Notes: generated by a model not told the origin, from the letters alone. DNA of 64,000 nucleotides from an uncultured Bacteroidales bacterium (GCA_900318355.1 ONKE01000042.1:1-64000); one strand, 5' to 3'. Counted from the first letter of the stretch, positions 1 through 9,493 are shown. Made by a program: numbers and translations.

Positions 1-165
1 ACTGTCTCTCTAAAGAAATCAACGCTCTCGTTTCTATTGTTTCGGTACTTGCTTCTTGTACTTCCTTCAGCCTTTTCAATGATCTCTGTCGCTACACCCG
101 AGGGTGTAAAAATTCCCGCTTGCCAGCGTAAGCCTCCTTTCGGAGACCCCGTTTCTTTCAAGCGG
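1..165 (-). other. Probable rRNA operon leader (5' external transcribed region), truncated by window edge
   Basis: This region lies downstream of the strong minus-strand promoter and shows no credible reading frame. It contains several short self-complementary segments, for example CCCGCTT with a later AAGCGGG near 133-166. Read on the minus strand it contains GATCATTG and ends in AGAGAGACAGT at the edge, which suggests the run-in to 16S rRNA. I cannot see the rRNA gene, so this is contextual inference. A short open frame at 76-258 overlaps the promoter and is not a gene. Confidence 0.55.
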
Positions 166-170
166 GATTG

Positions 171-201
171 CAAAGGTAAACACTTTTTTTAACTCTGCAA
201 A
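171..201 (-). promoter_or_regulatory. Strong Bacteroidota promoter, probably of an rRNA operon reading off the left edge
   Basis: On the minus strand a -33 TTTG (198-201) is followed after exactly 19 bases by TACCTTTG (171-178), a perfect match to the phylum consensus TTTG-N19-TAnnTTTG. An A/T-rich stretch at about 205-245 lies upstream, as expected for an UP-element. A long non-coding leader follows, and no coding region opens before the window edge. Assignment to an rRNA operon is inference from promoter strength and leader character, because the 16S gene itself would lie to the left of base 1. Confidence 0.7.
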
Positions 202-282
202 ACTTTTTGATAAAAAATTCTGAAAAATCGTGCTTAAATCGATTTGTGGTGGCAACATGCCCCCATTTTAAACTATAATTTG

Positions 283-290
283 TATATTTG
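283..290 (+). promoter_or_regulatory. -7 box TATATTTG upstream of the tricorn-like protease
   Basis: TATATTTG matches the Bacteroidota -7 consensus and sits 24 bases before the ATG at 314. No TTTG is found at the expected -33 position, so the promoter is only half supported. Confidence 0.5.
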
Positions 291-313
291 AGGTTCAGAA
301 AACGAACCTGACC

Positions 314-3300
314 ATGAACCGCAGACCTTTACTTTTATCGGCGTGTCTCCTTTTCTCTTTCATCGCAGGAGCACAGGAAACGCCCCTGTGGCTGCGCCAC
401 AACAGCATTTCTCCGGACGGAAGCAAAATCGCATTCACCTATAAAGGCGACCTCTACGTGGTCGACTCCGGCGGCGGACTCGCCCGTCAGCTCACCAGCA
501 ACAACGCCTATGAATCCGACCCGGTATGGACGCGCGACAGCAAAAAGATATTCTTCAGTTCCTATCGCGAAGGAAGCAAGGACATTTTCCTGACGAGCGC
601 GGAAGGAGGCGTGCCTGAAAGAATAACCAACATCCCCGGATCGGAAACTCCCAAGGCTGTCCTGCCTGACGGACGCATACTGTTTACCGCCAACATCCAG
701 GCCGACGCCTCATATGGCGGATTTCCCTCCGGCAATCAGGTCTACGCCGTCGCCACCGGCGGAAAGCGCCCGGAACTCATCTCCTCCCTTACCCTTTCGG
801 AAATAAGCGTAAGCGCGGACGGCAACGTCCTCTACGAAGACTACAAAGGCTACGAAGACCCGCTGAGAAAGCACCACACCTCGTCAGTCACACGCGACAT
901 CTGGCTTTACCGCCCTGCGGACGCACAGGATTTCACCATCGACGGTAAAGGGACATTCCGTAAGCTGACGACATTCGCCGGAGAAGACCGCCAGCCGGTA
1001 TGGGCCCCCGACGGCAATACCTATTATTATTTAAGCGAACAGGGCGGCAAGACCATAAACCTCTTCAAGTCGTCAACCGACGGCGCCCCCCGGCAACTTA
1101 CCTTCTACGAGAAAGACCCGGTAAGATACATCTCCGTCTCGGACAACGGGACAATCGCCTACTCCCAAAACGGGCAGCTATATACCCTCAGGGAGGGTGA
1201 AGAGCCGAAGATTGTCGACATCCGGGTTTTCCGCGACGAATTCGAAAAAGAGATAAACAAGATGTCATTCTCCGGCGCAGCCTCATCGATGGCCGTCTCC
1301 CCCGGCGGGAAAGAAATCGCCATCGTCATCAGGGGCGACGTCTTCGTCACGAGCACCGACTATAAAACCACCCGGAGGATAACCAACACTCCCGAACAGG
1401 AACGCGGCGTAAGTTTCTCCAAAGACGGCCGTCAGCTCTATTACGCTTCTGAGCGCAACGGCTTCTGGGGCATCTACAGGACTGTTTTAACCGAAAAAGA
1501 CGAGAAACTATTCGTCTATGCCACCAAGACAAAGGAAGAACTGTTCTCCGCGGAAGGTGAGACCTGTTTCCAGCCCGCCGTCTCCCCCGACGGAAAACAG
1601 GTGGCATACCTCAGGGACAGGACCGAACTGGTTGTCCAGCCCACATCCGGCGGCAAGGCCAAATCCCTCCTCAAGGGAGCGAACTATTCCTATCAGGACG
1701 GAGACCAGTCCTTCAGCTGGAGCCCCGACAGCCGCTTCCTCCTTTGCAACTACCAGGCTGACGGCGGATGGAACAACGAAGACGTCGCACTGATCAGCCT
1801 CGAAGACGGCTCCGTCACCAACCTGACTCGCAGCGGCTACAGCGACGACGGCTTCAGATGGGCCCTCGGCGGCAAGGCAATGACTTGGGAATCCGACAAA
1901 AACGGTTTCCGAAGCCATGGCAGCTGGGGCGCGGAATCGGATATCTACATCATGTTCTTCGACGGAAAGAAGATGACGGAATTCCGCCGCGACAAGGAAG
2001 ACGCTGAAATCGCCAAAATGCTTGCCGGGGAAGATGCCAAGAAAAACGAAAAGAAAGACAGCACCGCCAAGAAGAAAGTGGAAAAGCTGTCCTTCGAACT
2101 CGACCAGAGGGACGACCGGATCTTCCGCCTCACCTCATCCTCGGCACGTTACGGAGACCATTTCCTGACAGAAGACGGCAGCAAACTCTACTACATCACG
2201 CCCCTTGAAAGCGGACGCGGACTCTGCTGCCTCGACATCAAGGAAGGAAGCGTGAAAGTCGTTCAGAGGGGCGTCAACGGCCGTATCACCCCCTCTCCCG
2301 ACGGCAAGGAAATATTCATTTTCTCAGGAAGCGGGATAAAACGGATCTCCATTGCCAGCGGACAAATCAAAACCGTCTCATTCACAGGCGAATATGAATT
2401 CAAACCCAAGGCCGAAAGGGCATACATGTTCGAGCATATCTGGAAGCAGGTAAAGGAAAAATTCTATGATCCGGGGCTGCATGGTGCCGACTGGGACTAC
2501 TGCAAGGAAAACTACAGCCGCTTCCTTCCCTACATCAACAACTACTTCGACTTCCAGGAAATGCTCTCCGAAATGCTCGGCGAACTCAACGGAAGCCACA
2601 CCGGAGCACGCTTCTACCCCATGGGAGGCGAATCCGCCAGCTATCTGGGCATACTCGTCGACTATCAGTACAAAGGGGACGGAATAAAGATTAAGGAACT
2701 GCTTCCCGACGGCGTCCTGGCACTGGCCGACAGCGAAATCAAGGCTGGCGACATCATCGAGTCCATCGAAGGCACTCCGATCAAGGCCGGCGACAACTGG
2801 TATCCCCTTCTTGCCGGCCGGGCCGGCAAGAAAACGGCCGTGACGGTGCTCAAGAACGGGAAAAAGCCTGCTCAACTCCTGGTCAAGCCCTCCACTTCCG
2901 ACCGTAATCTCCTGTACCGCCGCTGGGTACGCCAGCGCGAGGAAATCGTGGAGAAACTTTCCGGAGGCCGCATCGGCTACGTCCATGTCGAAGGAATGAA
3001 CTCACCCAGTTTCCGCGAAGTCTACTCCAAGGCCCTCGGACGCTACCGCAACTGCGACGCCCTCATCGTCGACACACGCCACAACGGCGGCGGATGGCTC
3101 CACGACGACCTTGCCACCTTCCTCTCCGGCTCTCCCTACATCCGTTTCCAGCCGCGCGGCCAATATATCGGAACGGAACCGTACAACAAATGGACGAAAC
3201 CGTCCTGCGTCCTGGTGTGCGAGGACAACTATTCCGACGCCTCGGGATTCCCCTACGTCTACCGGACCCTCGGGCTTGGAAAAATAATCGGCATGCCCGT

Positions 3301-3526
3301 CCCCGGCACAATGACAGCCGTCTGGTGGGAGCGCCAGATAAACGCCAGCATAGTATTCGGCATCCCCCAAGTGGGTTCCTACGGCATAAAAGAAGGACGG
3401 TATCTGGAAAATCTCCAGCTCGAGCCTGACGTCCGGGTCGAAAACGAACCCGCCGAAGTGCTTGAAGGCCGCGACCAGCAATTGGAGGCGGCTGTCCGCG
3501 AAATGTTGAAAACCATCAGTCAATAA
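314..3526 (+). CDS. Secreted tricorn-like S41 peptidase with N-terminal beta-propeller and PDZ domain
   Basis: The 1,070-residue protein starts with a Sec signal peptide (about residues 1-20, cut after FIAGAQ). Repeated PD40/WD40-like blades with 'SPDG' and 'APDGN' motifs fill roughly residues 25-690, as in the tricorn and TolB propellers. A PDZ-like segment (about 760-850) and an S41 core follow. The HxG-type motif GELNGSHTGA and the segment NYSDASGFPY, with Ser974 the likely nucleophile, match the tricorn core. Tricorn-family enzymes degrade peptides, and the signal peptide puts this one in the periplasm. A lysine-rich charged insertion (about residues 560-600) interrupts the propeller. The start at 314 is the only one that preserves the signal peptide. 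The downstream glycosyltransferase begins 6 bases after the stop. Substrates are unknown. Confidence 0.9.
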   Translation: MNRRPLLLSACLLFSFIAGAQETPLWLRHNSISPDGSKIAFTYKGDLYVVDSGGGLARQLTSNNAYESDPVWTRDSKKIFFSSYREGSKDIFLTSAEGGVPERITNIPGSETPKAVLPDGRILFTANIQADASYGGFPSGNQVYAVATGGKRPELISSLTLSEISVSADGNVLYEDYKGYEDPLRKHHTSSVTRDIWLYRPADAQDFTIDGKGTFRKLTTFAGEDRQPVWAPDGNTYYYLSEQGGKTINLFKSSTDGAPRQLTFYEKDPVRYISVSDNGTIAYSQNGQLYTLREGEEPKIVDIRVFRDEFEKEINKMSFSGAASSMAVSPGGKEIAIVIRGDVFVTSTDYKTTRRITNTPEQERGVSFSKDGRQLYYASERNGFWGIYRTVLTEKDEKLFVYATKTKEELFSAEGETCFQPAVSPDGKQVAYLRDRTELVVQPTSGGKAKSLLKGANYSYQDGDQSFSWSPDSRFLLCNYQADGGWNNEDVALISLEDGSVTNLTRSGYSDDGFRWALGGKAMTWESDKNGFRSHGSWGAESDIYIMFFDGKKMTEFRRDKEDAEIAKMLAGEDAKKNEKKDSTAKKKVEKLSFELDQRDDRIFRLTSSSARYGDHFLTEDGSKLYYITPLESGRGLCCLDIKEGSVKVVQRGVNGRITPSPDGKEIFIFSGSGIKRISIASGQIKTVSFTGEYEFKPKAERAYMFEHIWKQVKEKFYDPGLHGADWDYCKENYSRFLPYINNYFDFQEMLSEMLGELNGSHTGARFYPMGGESASYLGILVDYQYKGDGIKIKELLPDGVLALADSEIKAGDIIESIEGTPIKAGDNWYPLLAGRAGKKTAVTVLKNGKKPAQLLVKPSTSDRNLLYRRWVRQREEIVEKLSGGRIGYVHVEGMNSPSFREVYSKALGRYRNCDALIVDTRHNGGGWLHDDLATFLSGSPYIRFQPRGQYIGTEPYNKWTKPSCVLVCEDNYSDASGFPYVYRTLGLGKIIGMPVPGTMTAVWWERQINASIVFGIPQVGSYGIKEGRYLENLQLEPDVRVENEPAEVLEGRDQQLEAAVREMLKTISQ

Positions 3527-3532
3527 CACCCC

Positions 3533-4243
3533 ATGGACAAGAAACTGATAATCATCCCGACCTACAACGAAAGGGAAAACATTGAAAAGATCCTGCGAAA
3601 AGTGTTTTCGCTGGATGGTCTTTACGACGTTCTGGTAATTGACGACGGTTCTCCGGACGGCACTGCCGCCATAGTAAAAGGCCTCCAGGGAGAATATCCC
3701 GACCGCCTTTTCCTCCTCGAACGAAGCGGCAAGCAAGGTCTCGGCACTGCCTATCTCAGCGGATTCCGATGGTCACTGGAACACGGCTATGACTACACCT
3801 TCGAGATGGACGCCGATTTCTCCCACAACCCCGACGACATCCCCCGTCTTTACAAAGCGTGCAAGGACGGAGCCGACATCGCCATCGGCTCCCGCTACTG
3901 CGATGGGATCAGCGTCGTCAACTGGCCAATCGGCAGGATCATAATGAGTTACTACGCCTCCGCCTACGTCCGTTTCATCCTCGGAATGAAGATTTACGAC
4001 TGTACGGCCGGATTCAAGTGTTACTCGCGCAAAGTCTTGGAAAACATCGACTTGGATGCTGTCCGCATGAAAGGTTACGGCTTCCAGATAGAGATGAAAT
4101 ACACGGCCTGGCGCAAAGGTTTCAAACTGGTGGAAGTCCCCATCATCTTCGTCAACCGCAAAGAAGGCTCCTCAAAGATGTCCTCCGGCATCTTCGGCGA
4201 AGCCTTCTGGGGCGTTATCCGCCTCCGCTTCCGCAAGTTCTAA
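3533..4243 (+). CDS. Polyprenol monophosphomannose synthase-like glycosyltransferase (GT2, DPM1 family)
   Basis: The 236-residue GT2 enzyme carries the DPM1 signature: IIPTYNERENI near the N-terminus, VIDDGSPDGT (36-45), and EMDADFSHNP with the metal-binding DAD at 93-95. The family transfers mannose (or a related sugar) from a GDP-sugar to a polyprenyl phosphate at the cytoplasmic membrane face, supplying a lipid-linked donor for protein or glycan modification. It has no C-terminal membrane domain, so it is the short soluble DPM1 form. It follows the tricorn-like protease by 6 bases, so the two are probably co-transcribed, although no functional link is obvious. The donor sugar cannot be read from the sequence. 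Confidence 0.88.
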   Translation: MDKKLIIIPTYNERENIEKILRKVFSLDGLYDVLVIDDGSPDGTAAIVKGLQGEYPDRLFLLERSGKQGLGTAYLSGFRWSLEHGYDYTFEMDADFSHNPDDIPRLYKACKDGADIAIGSRYCDGISVVNWPIGRIIMSYYASAYVRFILGMKIYDCTAGFKCYSRKVLENIDLDAVRMKGYGFQIEMKYTAWRKGFKLVEVPIIFVNRKEGSSKMSSGIFGEAFWGVIRLRFRKF

Positions 4244-4250
4244 GGAATCG

Positions 4251-4377
4251 GAAGCGATGCTCCACGAAAAAAGACTGCGAAGTTCCAACGGTTCGGAGCC
4301 TATGGCGACCAGAGGGGGGTCAGGGGGAAACCTCCCCCTATCTAGCGGAAGCGGTGCTCCACAAAAAAGACTGCGAA
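4251..4377. repeat. Imperfect 30-31 bp direct repeat beside the tmRNA 3' end
   Basis: Bases 4251-4281 and 4348-4377 are nearly identical: gaagcg(a/g)tgctccac, an A-run, then gactgcgaa. They are spaced 66 bases apart. The second copy forms the outer arm of the ssrA terminator; the first has no matching downstream arm, so it looks like a degenerate duplicate of the tmRNA 3' flank. Confidence 0.75.
4322..4339. repeat. G-rich hairpin (AGGGGG/CCCCCT) between the direct repeats
   Basis: AGGGGG (4322-4327) pairs with CCCCCT (4334-4339) around a 6-base loop. A further GGGGGG run lies just before it. No T-run follows on either strand, so it is not a standard terminator. Possibly a dispersed intergenic element. 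Confidence 0.5.
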
Positions 4378-4397
4378 AGCATTCGCAGTCTTTTTTT
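4363..4397. terminator. Bidirectional terminator of ssrA and the DPM1-like gene
   Basis: GACTGCGAA (4369-4377) pairs perfectly with TTCGCAGTC (4382-4390) around the loop AGCA. A-runs and T-runs lie on both sides (4363-4368 and 4391-4397), so it can work in both directions. Complementarity continues outwards through GCTCCAC/GTGGAGC into the tmRNA acceptor end. Confidence 0.9.
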
Positions 4398-4398
4398 G

Positions 4399-4792
4399 TG
4401 GAGCTGGGCGGACTCGAACCGCCGTCCAAACACCGCACCAGGCGGCTTTCTACACGCTTATCCATCCTTTGATTGTCGGCCGGAGCCTGCCGGAGGGCGG
4501 GCCAGCAAGGGCTTATCCTTTGAGTCTTGGCGGAGTTTAAAGGAGTCCCTCCGTGCGTCCTGCTTGAATGATACCCCGTAGTCGGAACTGAGCAGGCTTA
4601 AAGTCCGCGGGATACTCGTCGGCGCCGCAGCCTAGGCGGCGCAGATTAAGCTTTTTGACTTGGTCAATTAAGCAGCGAGTGCATAGTTGTTGTTGGCAAC
4701 TGAATTTGCGAGGATCGGGATTAACGGGCCGGCCCACAGCGCCCGACGTGCTTACCGTCCGACATCAGTGCTGTCAAAACCAAAACAGCCCC
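4399..4792 (-). ncRNA. ssrA: tmRNA (transfer-messenger RNA)
   Basis: The minus strand shows both tRNA-like ends of tmRNA. The 5' end GGGGCTGTTTTGG (from 4792) has acceptor arm GGGGCTG pairing with CAGCTCC near the 3' end (4400-4406). The T-arm GGACGGCGGTTCGAATCCGCC-type sequence precedes the discriminator A at 4399, and the CCA is not fully encoded. The tag reading frame is legible at 4709-4668: resume codon GCA, then A-N-S-V-A-N-N-N-Y-A-L-A-A and TAA. The YALAA end is the classic degradation signal. tmRNA rescues stalled ribosomes with SmpB (not in this window), and the tagged proteins go to ClpXP, which is encoded at 28.9-30.8 kb. It is followed by a strong terminator and lies 43 bases after the bactofilin gene. 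Confidence 0.96.
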
Positions 4793-4802
4793 ATTTGTCA
4801 GG

Positions 4803-4831
4803 CAATACTATATACGGAATACTTCCGCAAA
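4803..4831 (-). promoter_or_regulatory. Possible ssrA promoter
   Basis: A TTTG (4828-4831) and an imperfect -7 box TAGTATTG (4803-4810; one mismatch) stand 17 bases apart, upstream of the tmRNA 5' end at 4792. The spacer is short and a base is off, so support is modest. Confidence 0.35.
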
Positions 4832-4835
4832 AGTT

Positions 4836-5312
4836 TCAGTTCTGGATAGGAATTCCTCCAGAAACGGGCTTTGCGCCGGTTTGGACAGGGGTGCCGACCA
4901 CGGGCTTGACCTGAACGGAACCCTTCGAGGCGGCGGCATTGCCGGCAAGCTTTTCGAACTCGCCGTCGGCCAGCATCTTGCAGTTGCCGTCGAAGCGGGC
5001 GCCGAGCTCGACTACCAGACGCTTCACATGAAGGTCGCCTGCGACAGTGCAGCCATCCTTCAGGGTGAGGGTGTCGCGGACGAAAAGGCTGCCGGTCATC
5101 CTGCCCCAGAAGTCGACATTGTCGCAAATCACATCGCCGCTGATCACAGCCTTGTCACCGACGACTACCCTGCCGTTGGAAACGATCTTACCTTCGAAGG
5201 AGCCATCGATGCGGATGTCGTTCGGAGAATTGATTTCACCCTTGATAACGGTCCCGGTGGAAATCCGGCTGACCTCGTTGACGTTTACGGTCTGTTCCAT
5301 TATTTTTGCCAT
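4836..5312 (-). CDS. Bactofilin (polymer-forming cytoskeletal protein)
   Basis: The 158-residue protein has short basic/polar tails around a regular right-handed beta-helix core (about residues 20-125) with the typical repeating hydrophobic-Gly pattern, for example GTVIKGEINSPNDIRIDGSF followed by VVGDKAVISGDVICDN. Bactofilins assemble without nucleotide into filaments at the inner face of the membrane and organise cell shape, division or polysaccharide machinery. It begins 21 bases after the secA stop and is probably transcribed from the secA promoter. The C-terminal tail is rich in Val, Gly and Pro and is probably disordered. Its partners cannot be inferred here. Confidence 0.9.
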   Translation of the reverse strand: MAKIMEQTVNVNEVSRISTGTVIKGEINSPNDIRIDGSFEGKIVSNGRVVVGDKAVISGDVICDNVDFWGRMTGSLFVRDTLTLKDGCTVAGDLHVKRLVVELGARFDGNCKMLADGEFEKLAGNAAASKGSVQVKPVVGTPVQTGAKPVSGGIPIQN

Positions 5313-5333
5313 ATTGTATTCTTTTATAAGCGT

Positions 5334-8300
5334 TTAAACCAGGCCCTTGCCATGGCAGTTCTTGTATTTCAAGCCGCTTCCGCAAGGACAGGGGTCGTTA
5401 CGGCCGACTTTCTTCTCGACGTGGACCGGAGTCCTGGCCTGCTGCTCTCCGTTGGTAGTGAGGTCGTTGCGACGGGTCTGCATCTGGCTCATGTCGGTAC
5501 GGCGAGGCTGAGGAGCGCGGGCCGGAGCACCTTCGCGGACGTTGATGAACGCACGCAGGAGGAACGACAGGACATCCTTGTTGAGGGTTTCGAGCATCGA
5601 AGCGAACAGGTTGTAGCTCTCGAGCTTATATACCACAAGGGGATCTTTCTGCTCGTAGGCGGCATTCTGGACACTCTGACGGAGGTCGTCCATGTCACGC
5701 AGGTGCTGCTTCCACTTGTCGTCGATCTGCCAGAGGATGATCGTCTTGCAGAGCATCTTGGCAAGCTCGCGGCCTTCGGACTCGTAGGCCTTCTTGAGGT
5801 TGACGGAGAGTTGGAGCACCCTGCGCCCGTCGGAGATGGGCACTGCGATATTTTCATACATCTGACCGCGGGTCTCATAGACTTCCTTGATAACGGGATA
5901 TGTCTTTGAGACAAGCGCTTCCATACGGCGGTTGTAGACCTCCTGCATCTGTGTGAAGAGACGGTCCGCGATATCCTTGGTGCGCGCATGTTCGTAGAAT
6001 TCCGCATCGAAACCAGGGTCGATCGAAAGCTGGCCCATGAGGTATTCGACAAAATCTTCATACGGCATTCCCTCGGCCCTTTCCGCGAGGAGATTGGACA
6101 TATCGAGCATCATGTTCATCACGTCGATCTCGATACGTTCGCCGGACAGGGCGTTGCGGCGGCGCGAATAGATGGCTTCGCGCTGATAGTTCATCACGTC
6201 GTCGTATTCGAGAAGGCGCTTACGGATGCCGAAGTTGTTTTCCTCGACCTTGCGCTGGGCCTTTTCGATACTGCTCGAAAGCATGGAGCTCTCCAGCGCA
6301 TCGGACTCGGTCATGCCGAGACGGTCGACTACGGAAGCGATCCTCTCGCTGCCGAACAGGCGCATCAGCTTGTCTTCCAGGGAAATGTAGAAGGTTGAAG
6401 AACCGGGGTCGCCCTGACGGCCGGCACGGCCGCGAAGCTGACGGTCGACACGGCGGGAGTCGTGACGCTCGGTGCCGATGATGGCAAGACCGCCGGCAGC
6501 CTTGACCTCCGGGGAAAGCTTGATATCGGTACCACGACCGGCCATGTTGGTTGCGATGGTAACCGTGCTGGACTGACCGGCACGGGCAACGATTTCGGCC
6601 TCACGGGCATGCTGCTTGGCGTTGAGCAGCTGGGCATCCTTGATGCCCGCACGCTCCATCATCCTCAGAAGCAACTCGGACGTCTCGACGTCGGTGGTAC
6701 CGACAAGCACGGGGCGGCCGGCCTTGCGGAGCTCGAGAACACGCTGGATGACGGCATTGTATTTTGCACGCTTGGTCTTGTAGATCAAGTCTTCCTGGTC
6801 GTCGCGAATTACCGGACGGTTGGTCGGGATCACGACCACATCCAGCTTGTAGATGCTCCAGAACTCCCCTGCCTCGGTCTCGGCCGTACCGGTCATACCG
6901 GCAAGCTTGTGGTACATACGGAAGTAGTTCTGCAGGGTAACCGTGGCGAAAGTTTGGGTAGGGTCTTCGACCTTGACGTTTTCCTTGGCTTCGACGGCCT
7001 GGTGGAGACCATCGCTCCAGCGGCGGCCTTCCATGATACGGCCGGTGGACTCGTCCACGATCTTGACCTTGCCGTCCACGATGACATAGTCGACATCCTT
7101 CTGGAACATGGCATAGGCCTTGAGCAGCTGGATCATCGTGTGGACGCGCTCGCTCTTGAGGGAGAAATCTTCCATCAGGGCGTCTTTCCGCTCCTGCTTC
7201 TCGGCCGGGGAGAGATCCTGCTTCTCGATTTCGGCCAGACGCGATCCCACGTCGGGAAGTACGAAGAAGTCGTCGTTGCCGACGCTGCTCGCAAGCACCT
7301 CGTGGCCTTTGTCGGTCATGTCTACCGAATGCTGCTGCTCGTTGATTACGAAGTACAGCGGATCCGTCACTACCGGCATCTCCCTCTCATTGTCCTGCAT
7401 ATAGTAGTTTTCGGACTTCTGGAGGATCTGCTTCATTCCGGGCTCGCTGAGGAACTTGATCAGCGGCTGGTATTTAGGGAGTCCCTTGTGGCAGCGGAGG
7501 AGGAGCTTGCCGCCTTCCGCCTCGTCACCTGCGGCGATAGCCTTCTTGGCCTCGTTGAGGGTGGAGGTGACGAAGGAACGCTGCATGGAATAAAGCCTCT
7601 CGACGTAGGGACGGAACTCGATGAACTGCTCGTCGGCCTGGCTCTTGGCCACAGGGCCGGAAATGATCAGAGGGGTACGGGCGTCATCGATGAGCACGGA
7701 GTCGACCTCGTCGACGATGGCATAATGGTGCTTGCGCTGAACGAGGTCGTTCATGCTGACGGCCATGTTGTCACGCAGGTAGTCGAAACCGAATTCGTTG
7801 TTCGTTCCGAAGGTGATGTCGCAGTTATATGCACGCTTGCGGGCCTCGCTGTTGGGCTGATGCTTGTCGATGCAGTCGACGGACAGGCCGTGGAACTGAT
7901 AAAGGGGGCCCATCCACTCGGAGTCACGCTTGGACAGGTAGTCGTTGACGGTGACAACGTGGACGCCTTTGCCCGCAAGGGCGTTGAGGAACACCGGAAG
8001 GGTTGCGACGAGGGTCTTGCCTTCGCCAGTTGCCATTTCGGCAATCTTACCCTGATGGAGGACCGTTCCACCGATGAGTTGGACGTCGTAATGGACCATG
8101 TCCCAGGTAATTTCGTTGCCGCCGGCGACCCAGTGGTTCTTCCAAATGGCCTTGTCGCCTTCGATGCTGACGAAATCCTTGCCGGAGGCGCTCAGGTCGC
8201 GGTCGAACTGGGTGGCCTGGACCTCTATGCTTTCGTTTTGAGCGAAACGGCGGGCCGTTGACTTCATGATAGCGAAAGCCTCGGGGAGAATCTCGTCGAG

Positions 8301-8609
8301 AATCTTCTCAATCGCCTCGTCTTCTTCCTTGACAAGCTTATCTGACTCAGTAGCAAGCTTTTCCTTCTCGCTCACGGGAATGTCTTTCTCAAGCTCGGCG
8401 CTGATCTGGGCGATACGCTCTTCGAATGGAGCCTCGACCTCGCGGATACGGCGCTTGAGGTCTTCGCTGGCCGCACGGAGCTCGTCGTTGGATAGTTTGT
8501 CTATACCTTCATACGCCGCCAGAATCTTATCCAGGATAGGACGCAACTGCTTCATGTCCTTGTCGGACTTGGATCCGAATATCTTGCGGAATATATCTGA
8601 AAATCCCAT
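5334..8609 (-). CDS. secA: Preprotein translocase ATPase SecA
   Basis: SecA drives Sec-dependent export through SecYEG by ATP hydrolysis. The 1,091-residue protein carries Walker A ATGEGKT (about 193-199) and the DEAD-type box DEVD (about 300-303) followed by [16 protein letters not shown]. The helicase-like second nucleotide-binding fold has [12 protein letters not shown] and the arginine-finger region [12 protein letters not shown]. The C-terminal zinc-binding tail is [14 protein letters not shown] (Cys1074, 1076, 1085 and His1086), which contacts SecB or ribosomes. It is longer than E. coli SecA (901 residues), as is usual in Bacteroidota, with extra sequence around residues 50-120 and 330-480. 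A perfect consensus promoter precedes it; bactofilin follows in the same direction. Confidence 0.98.
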   Translation of the reverse strand: MGFSDIFRKIFGSKSDKDMKQLRPILDKILAAYEGIDKLSNDELRAASEDLKRRIREVEAPFEERIAQISAELEKDIPVSEKEKLATESDKLVKEEDEAIEKILDEILPEAFAIMKSTARRFAQNESIEVQATQFDRDLSASGKDFVSIEGDKAIWKNHWVAGGNEITWDMVHYDVQLIGGTVLHQGKIAEMATGEGKTLVATLPVFLNALAGKGVHVVTVNDYLSKRDSEWMGPLYQFHGLSVDCIDKHQPNSEARKRAYNCDITFGTNNEFGFDYLRDNMAVSMNDLVQRKHHYAIVDEVDSVLIDDARTPLIISGPVAKSQADEQFIEFRPYVERLYSMQRSFVTSTLNEAKKAIAAGDEAEGGKLLLRCHKGLPKYQPLIKFLSEPGMKQILQKSENYYMQDNEREMPVVTDPLYFVINEQQHSVDMTDKGHEVLASSVGNDDFFVLPDVGSRLAEIEKQDLSPAEKQERKDALMEDFSLKSERVHTMIQLLKAYAMFQKDVDYVIVDGKVKIVDESTGRIMEGRRWSDGLHQAVEAKENVKVEDPTQTFATVTLQNYFRMYHKLAGMTGTAETEAGEFWSIYKLDVVVIPTNRPVIRDDQEDLIYKTKRAKYNAVIQRVLELRKAGRPVLVGTTDVETSELLLRMMERAGIKDAQLLNAKQHAREAEIVARAGQSSTVTIATNMAGRGTDIKLSPEVKAAGGLAIIGTERHDSRRVDRQLRGRAGRQGDPGSSTFYISLEDKLMRLFGSERIASVVDRLGMTESDALESSMLSSSIEKAQRKVEENNFGIRKRLLEYDDVMNYQREAIYSRRRNALSGERIEIDVMNMMLDMSNLLAERAEGMPYEDFVEYLMGQLSIDPGFDAEFYEHARTKDIADRLFTQMQEVYNRRMEALVSKTYPVIKEVYETRGQMYENIAVPISDGRRVLQLSVNLKKAYESEGRELAKMLCKTIILWQIDDKWKQHLRDMDDLRQSVQNAAYEQKDPLVVYKLESYNLFASMLETLNKDVLSFLLRAFINVREGAPARAPQPRRTDMSQMQTRRNDLTTNGEQQARTPVHVEKKVGRNDPCPCGSGLKYKNCHGKGLV

Positions 8610-8658
8610 TTTATGTATTAGTTTTTATTTACAATCTTGCCAATTTGGCAGTAACTTA

Positions 8659-8689
8659 CAAATATAGCGATTATCGGGTAAATATCAAA
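8659..8689 (-). promoter_or_regulatory. secA promoter
   Basis: TTTG (8686-8689), 19 bases, then TATATTTG (8659-8666) on the minus strand: a full consensus match about 50 bases before the secA ATG. Confidence 0.85.
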
Positions 8690-8717
8690 ATCCGTGCGGC
8701 AGATAAGGCTCTTCCCC

Positions 8718-8746
8718 AAAAAAATACCGGGCCGCAAAGCCCGGTA
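8718..8746 (-). terminator. Rho-independent terminator of the outer-membrane protein gene
   Basis: TACCGGGC (8725-8732) pairs with GCCCGGTA (8739-8746) around a 6-base loop. The minus strand then runs into a 7-T tract (8718-8724). It separates the barrel gene from the secA promoter. Confidence 0.9.
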
Positions 8747-8774
8747 TGGTGAACATATTCGTTACTGAACAATC

Positions 8775-9413
8775 TTAGAAGAGGAAGGCGGCGCCTACGT
8801 AGAAGTAGTTGCGGAAGCGGCTGTTGTCAGCATCGCCGTCCTTGTTGAGATTGATGGCGCCCCAGTTGTAGCCGCCCTTGATACGGAGTTTCTCGAACAG
8901 GTCGACACCTGCGCCGACACCTGCAGCGATGTCGAAGCGGTTGAGCTGGCCAAGGTCGGTAACGGAAATGTTGCCGGCGGTCAGCTTGCCTGCATAGTAG
9001 TCGTATTTGGCATCACCAAGGGTGAAGGTGTTGGAGATACCGACGTTGAAGGTGACGTTGAGGACAGGATAGACCTTGATGCTGGAAGTGATGGGGAAAA
9101 CATACTTGAAGTCGACGGGAACTGCAACGCCCATCTGGCTCATGCGGCCTTCGCCAAGGTAAGGATAGGACTCGACGGCGGAAAGCATGCGGAACTCGAC
9201 ACCGGGGGTCATGAAGACGTTCGAGATAACCTCGATGTCATAAGCTGCACCGGCATAGAAGCCATTGCTCTTCGCGGGATCCTGAACCTTACCACCGGCC
9301 TTGATGACATCGGTAGCACCGATATATCCGGCACCGGCACTAATCTGTGCGAAAGCATCCGCACCCATCAGCAGCATACCAGCTGCAAGAATCATTGAAA
9401 AAAACTTTTTCAT
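8775..9413 (-). CDS. Small outer-membrane beta-barrel protein (OMP_b-brl type)
   Basis: The 212-residue protein opens with a signal peptide ending ADAFAQ and continues as alternating amphipathic strands separated by Gly/Asp/Asn turns, ending in the aromatic FYVGAAFLF, a typical C-terminal barrel (BAM recognition) strand. Size and pattern fit an 8-stranded outer-membrane barrel like the opacity/OmpX-like families of Bacteroidota. Function is not recognisable; such proteins are often abundant surface proteins. The gene stands alone with its own terminator. It lies downstream of the polysaccharide operon, 80 bases after the flippase gene. Confidence 0.75.
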   Translation of the reverse strand: MKKFFSMILAAGMLLMGADAFAQISAGAGYIGATDVIKAGGKVQDPAKSNGFYAGAAYDIEVISNVFMTPGVEFRMLSAVESYPYLGEGRMSQMGVAVPVDFKYVFPITSSIKVYPVLNVTFNVGISNTFTLGDAKYDYYAGKLTAGNISVTDLGQLNRFDIAAGVGAGVDLFEKLRIKGGYNWGAINLNKDGDADNSRFRNYFYVGAAFLF

Positions 9414-9462
9414 TGTTTTATAAATTTAAAAACGAATAATCAAAAAAGCAACATTTTGTAAT

Positions 9463-9493
9463 CAAATATCATACCAAAATATCAATTTTCAAG
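9463..9493 (-). promoter_or_regulatory. Possible promoter of the small barrel protein
   Basis: CTTG (9490-9493), 19 bases, GATATTTG (9463-9470) on the minus strand: one mismatch in each box but correct spacing. The A/T-rich 80-base gap otherwise holds no gene. Confidence 0.35.

Noticed and set aside
76..258. 60-codon open frame at the left end
   Set aside because: It covers the consensus promoter (171-201) and its leader, and has no recognisable product.
4322..4339. G-rich hairpin as a terminator of the DPM1-like gene
   Set aside because: No T-run follows on either strand; the bidirectional terminator at 4363-4397 does the job.
6462..8261. 599-codon open frame on the plus strand opposite secA
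   Set aside because: Antisense to the conserved SecA motifs; composition (Val/Gly/Asp/His-rich) is the typical mirror of a real coding frame.
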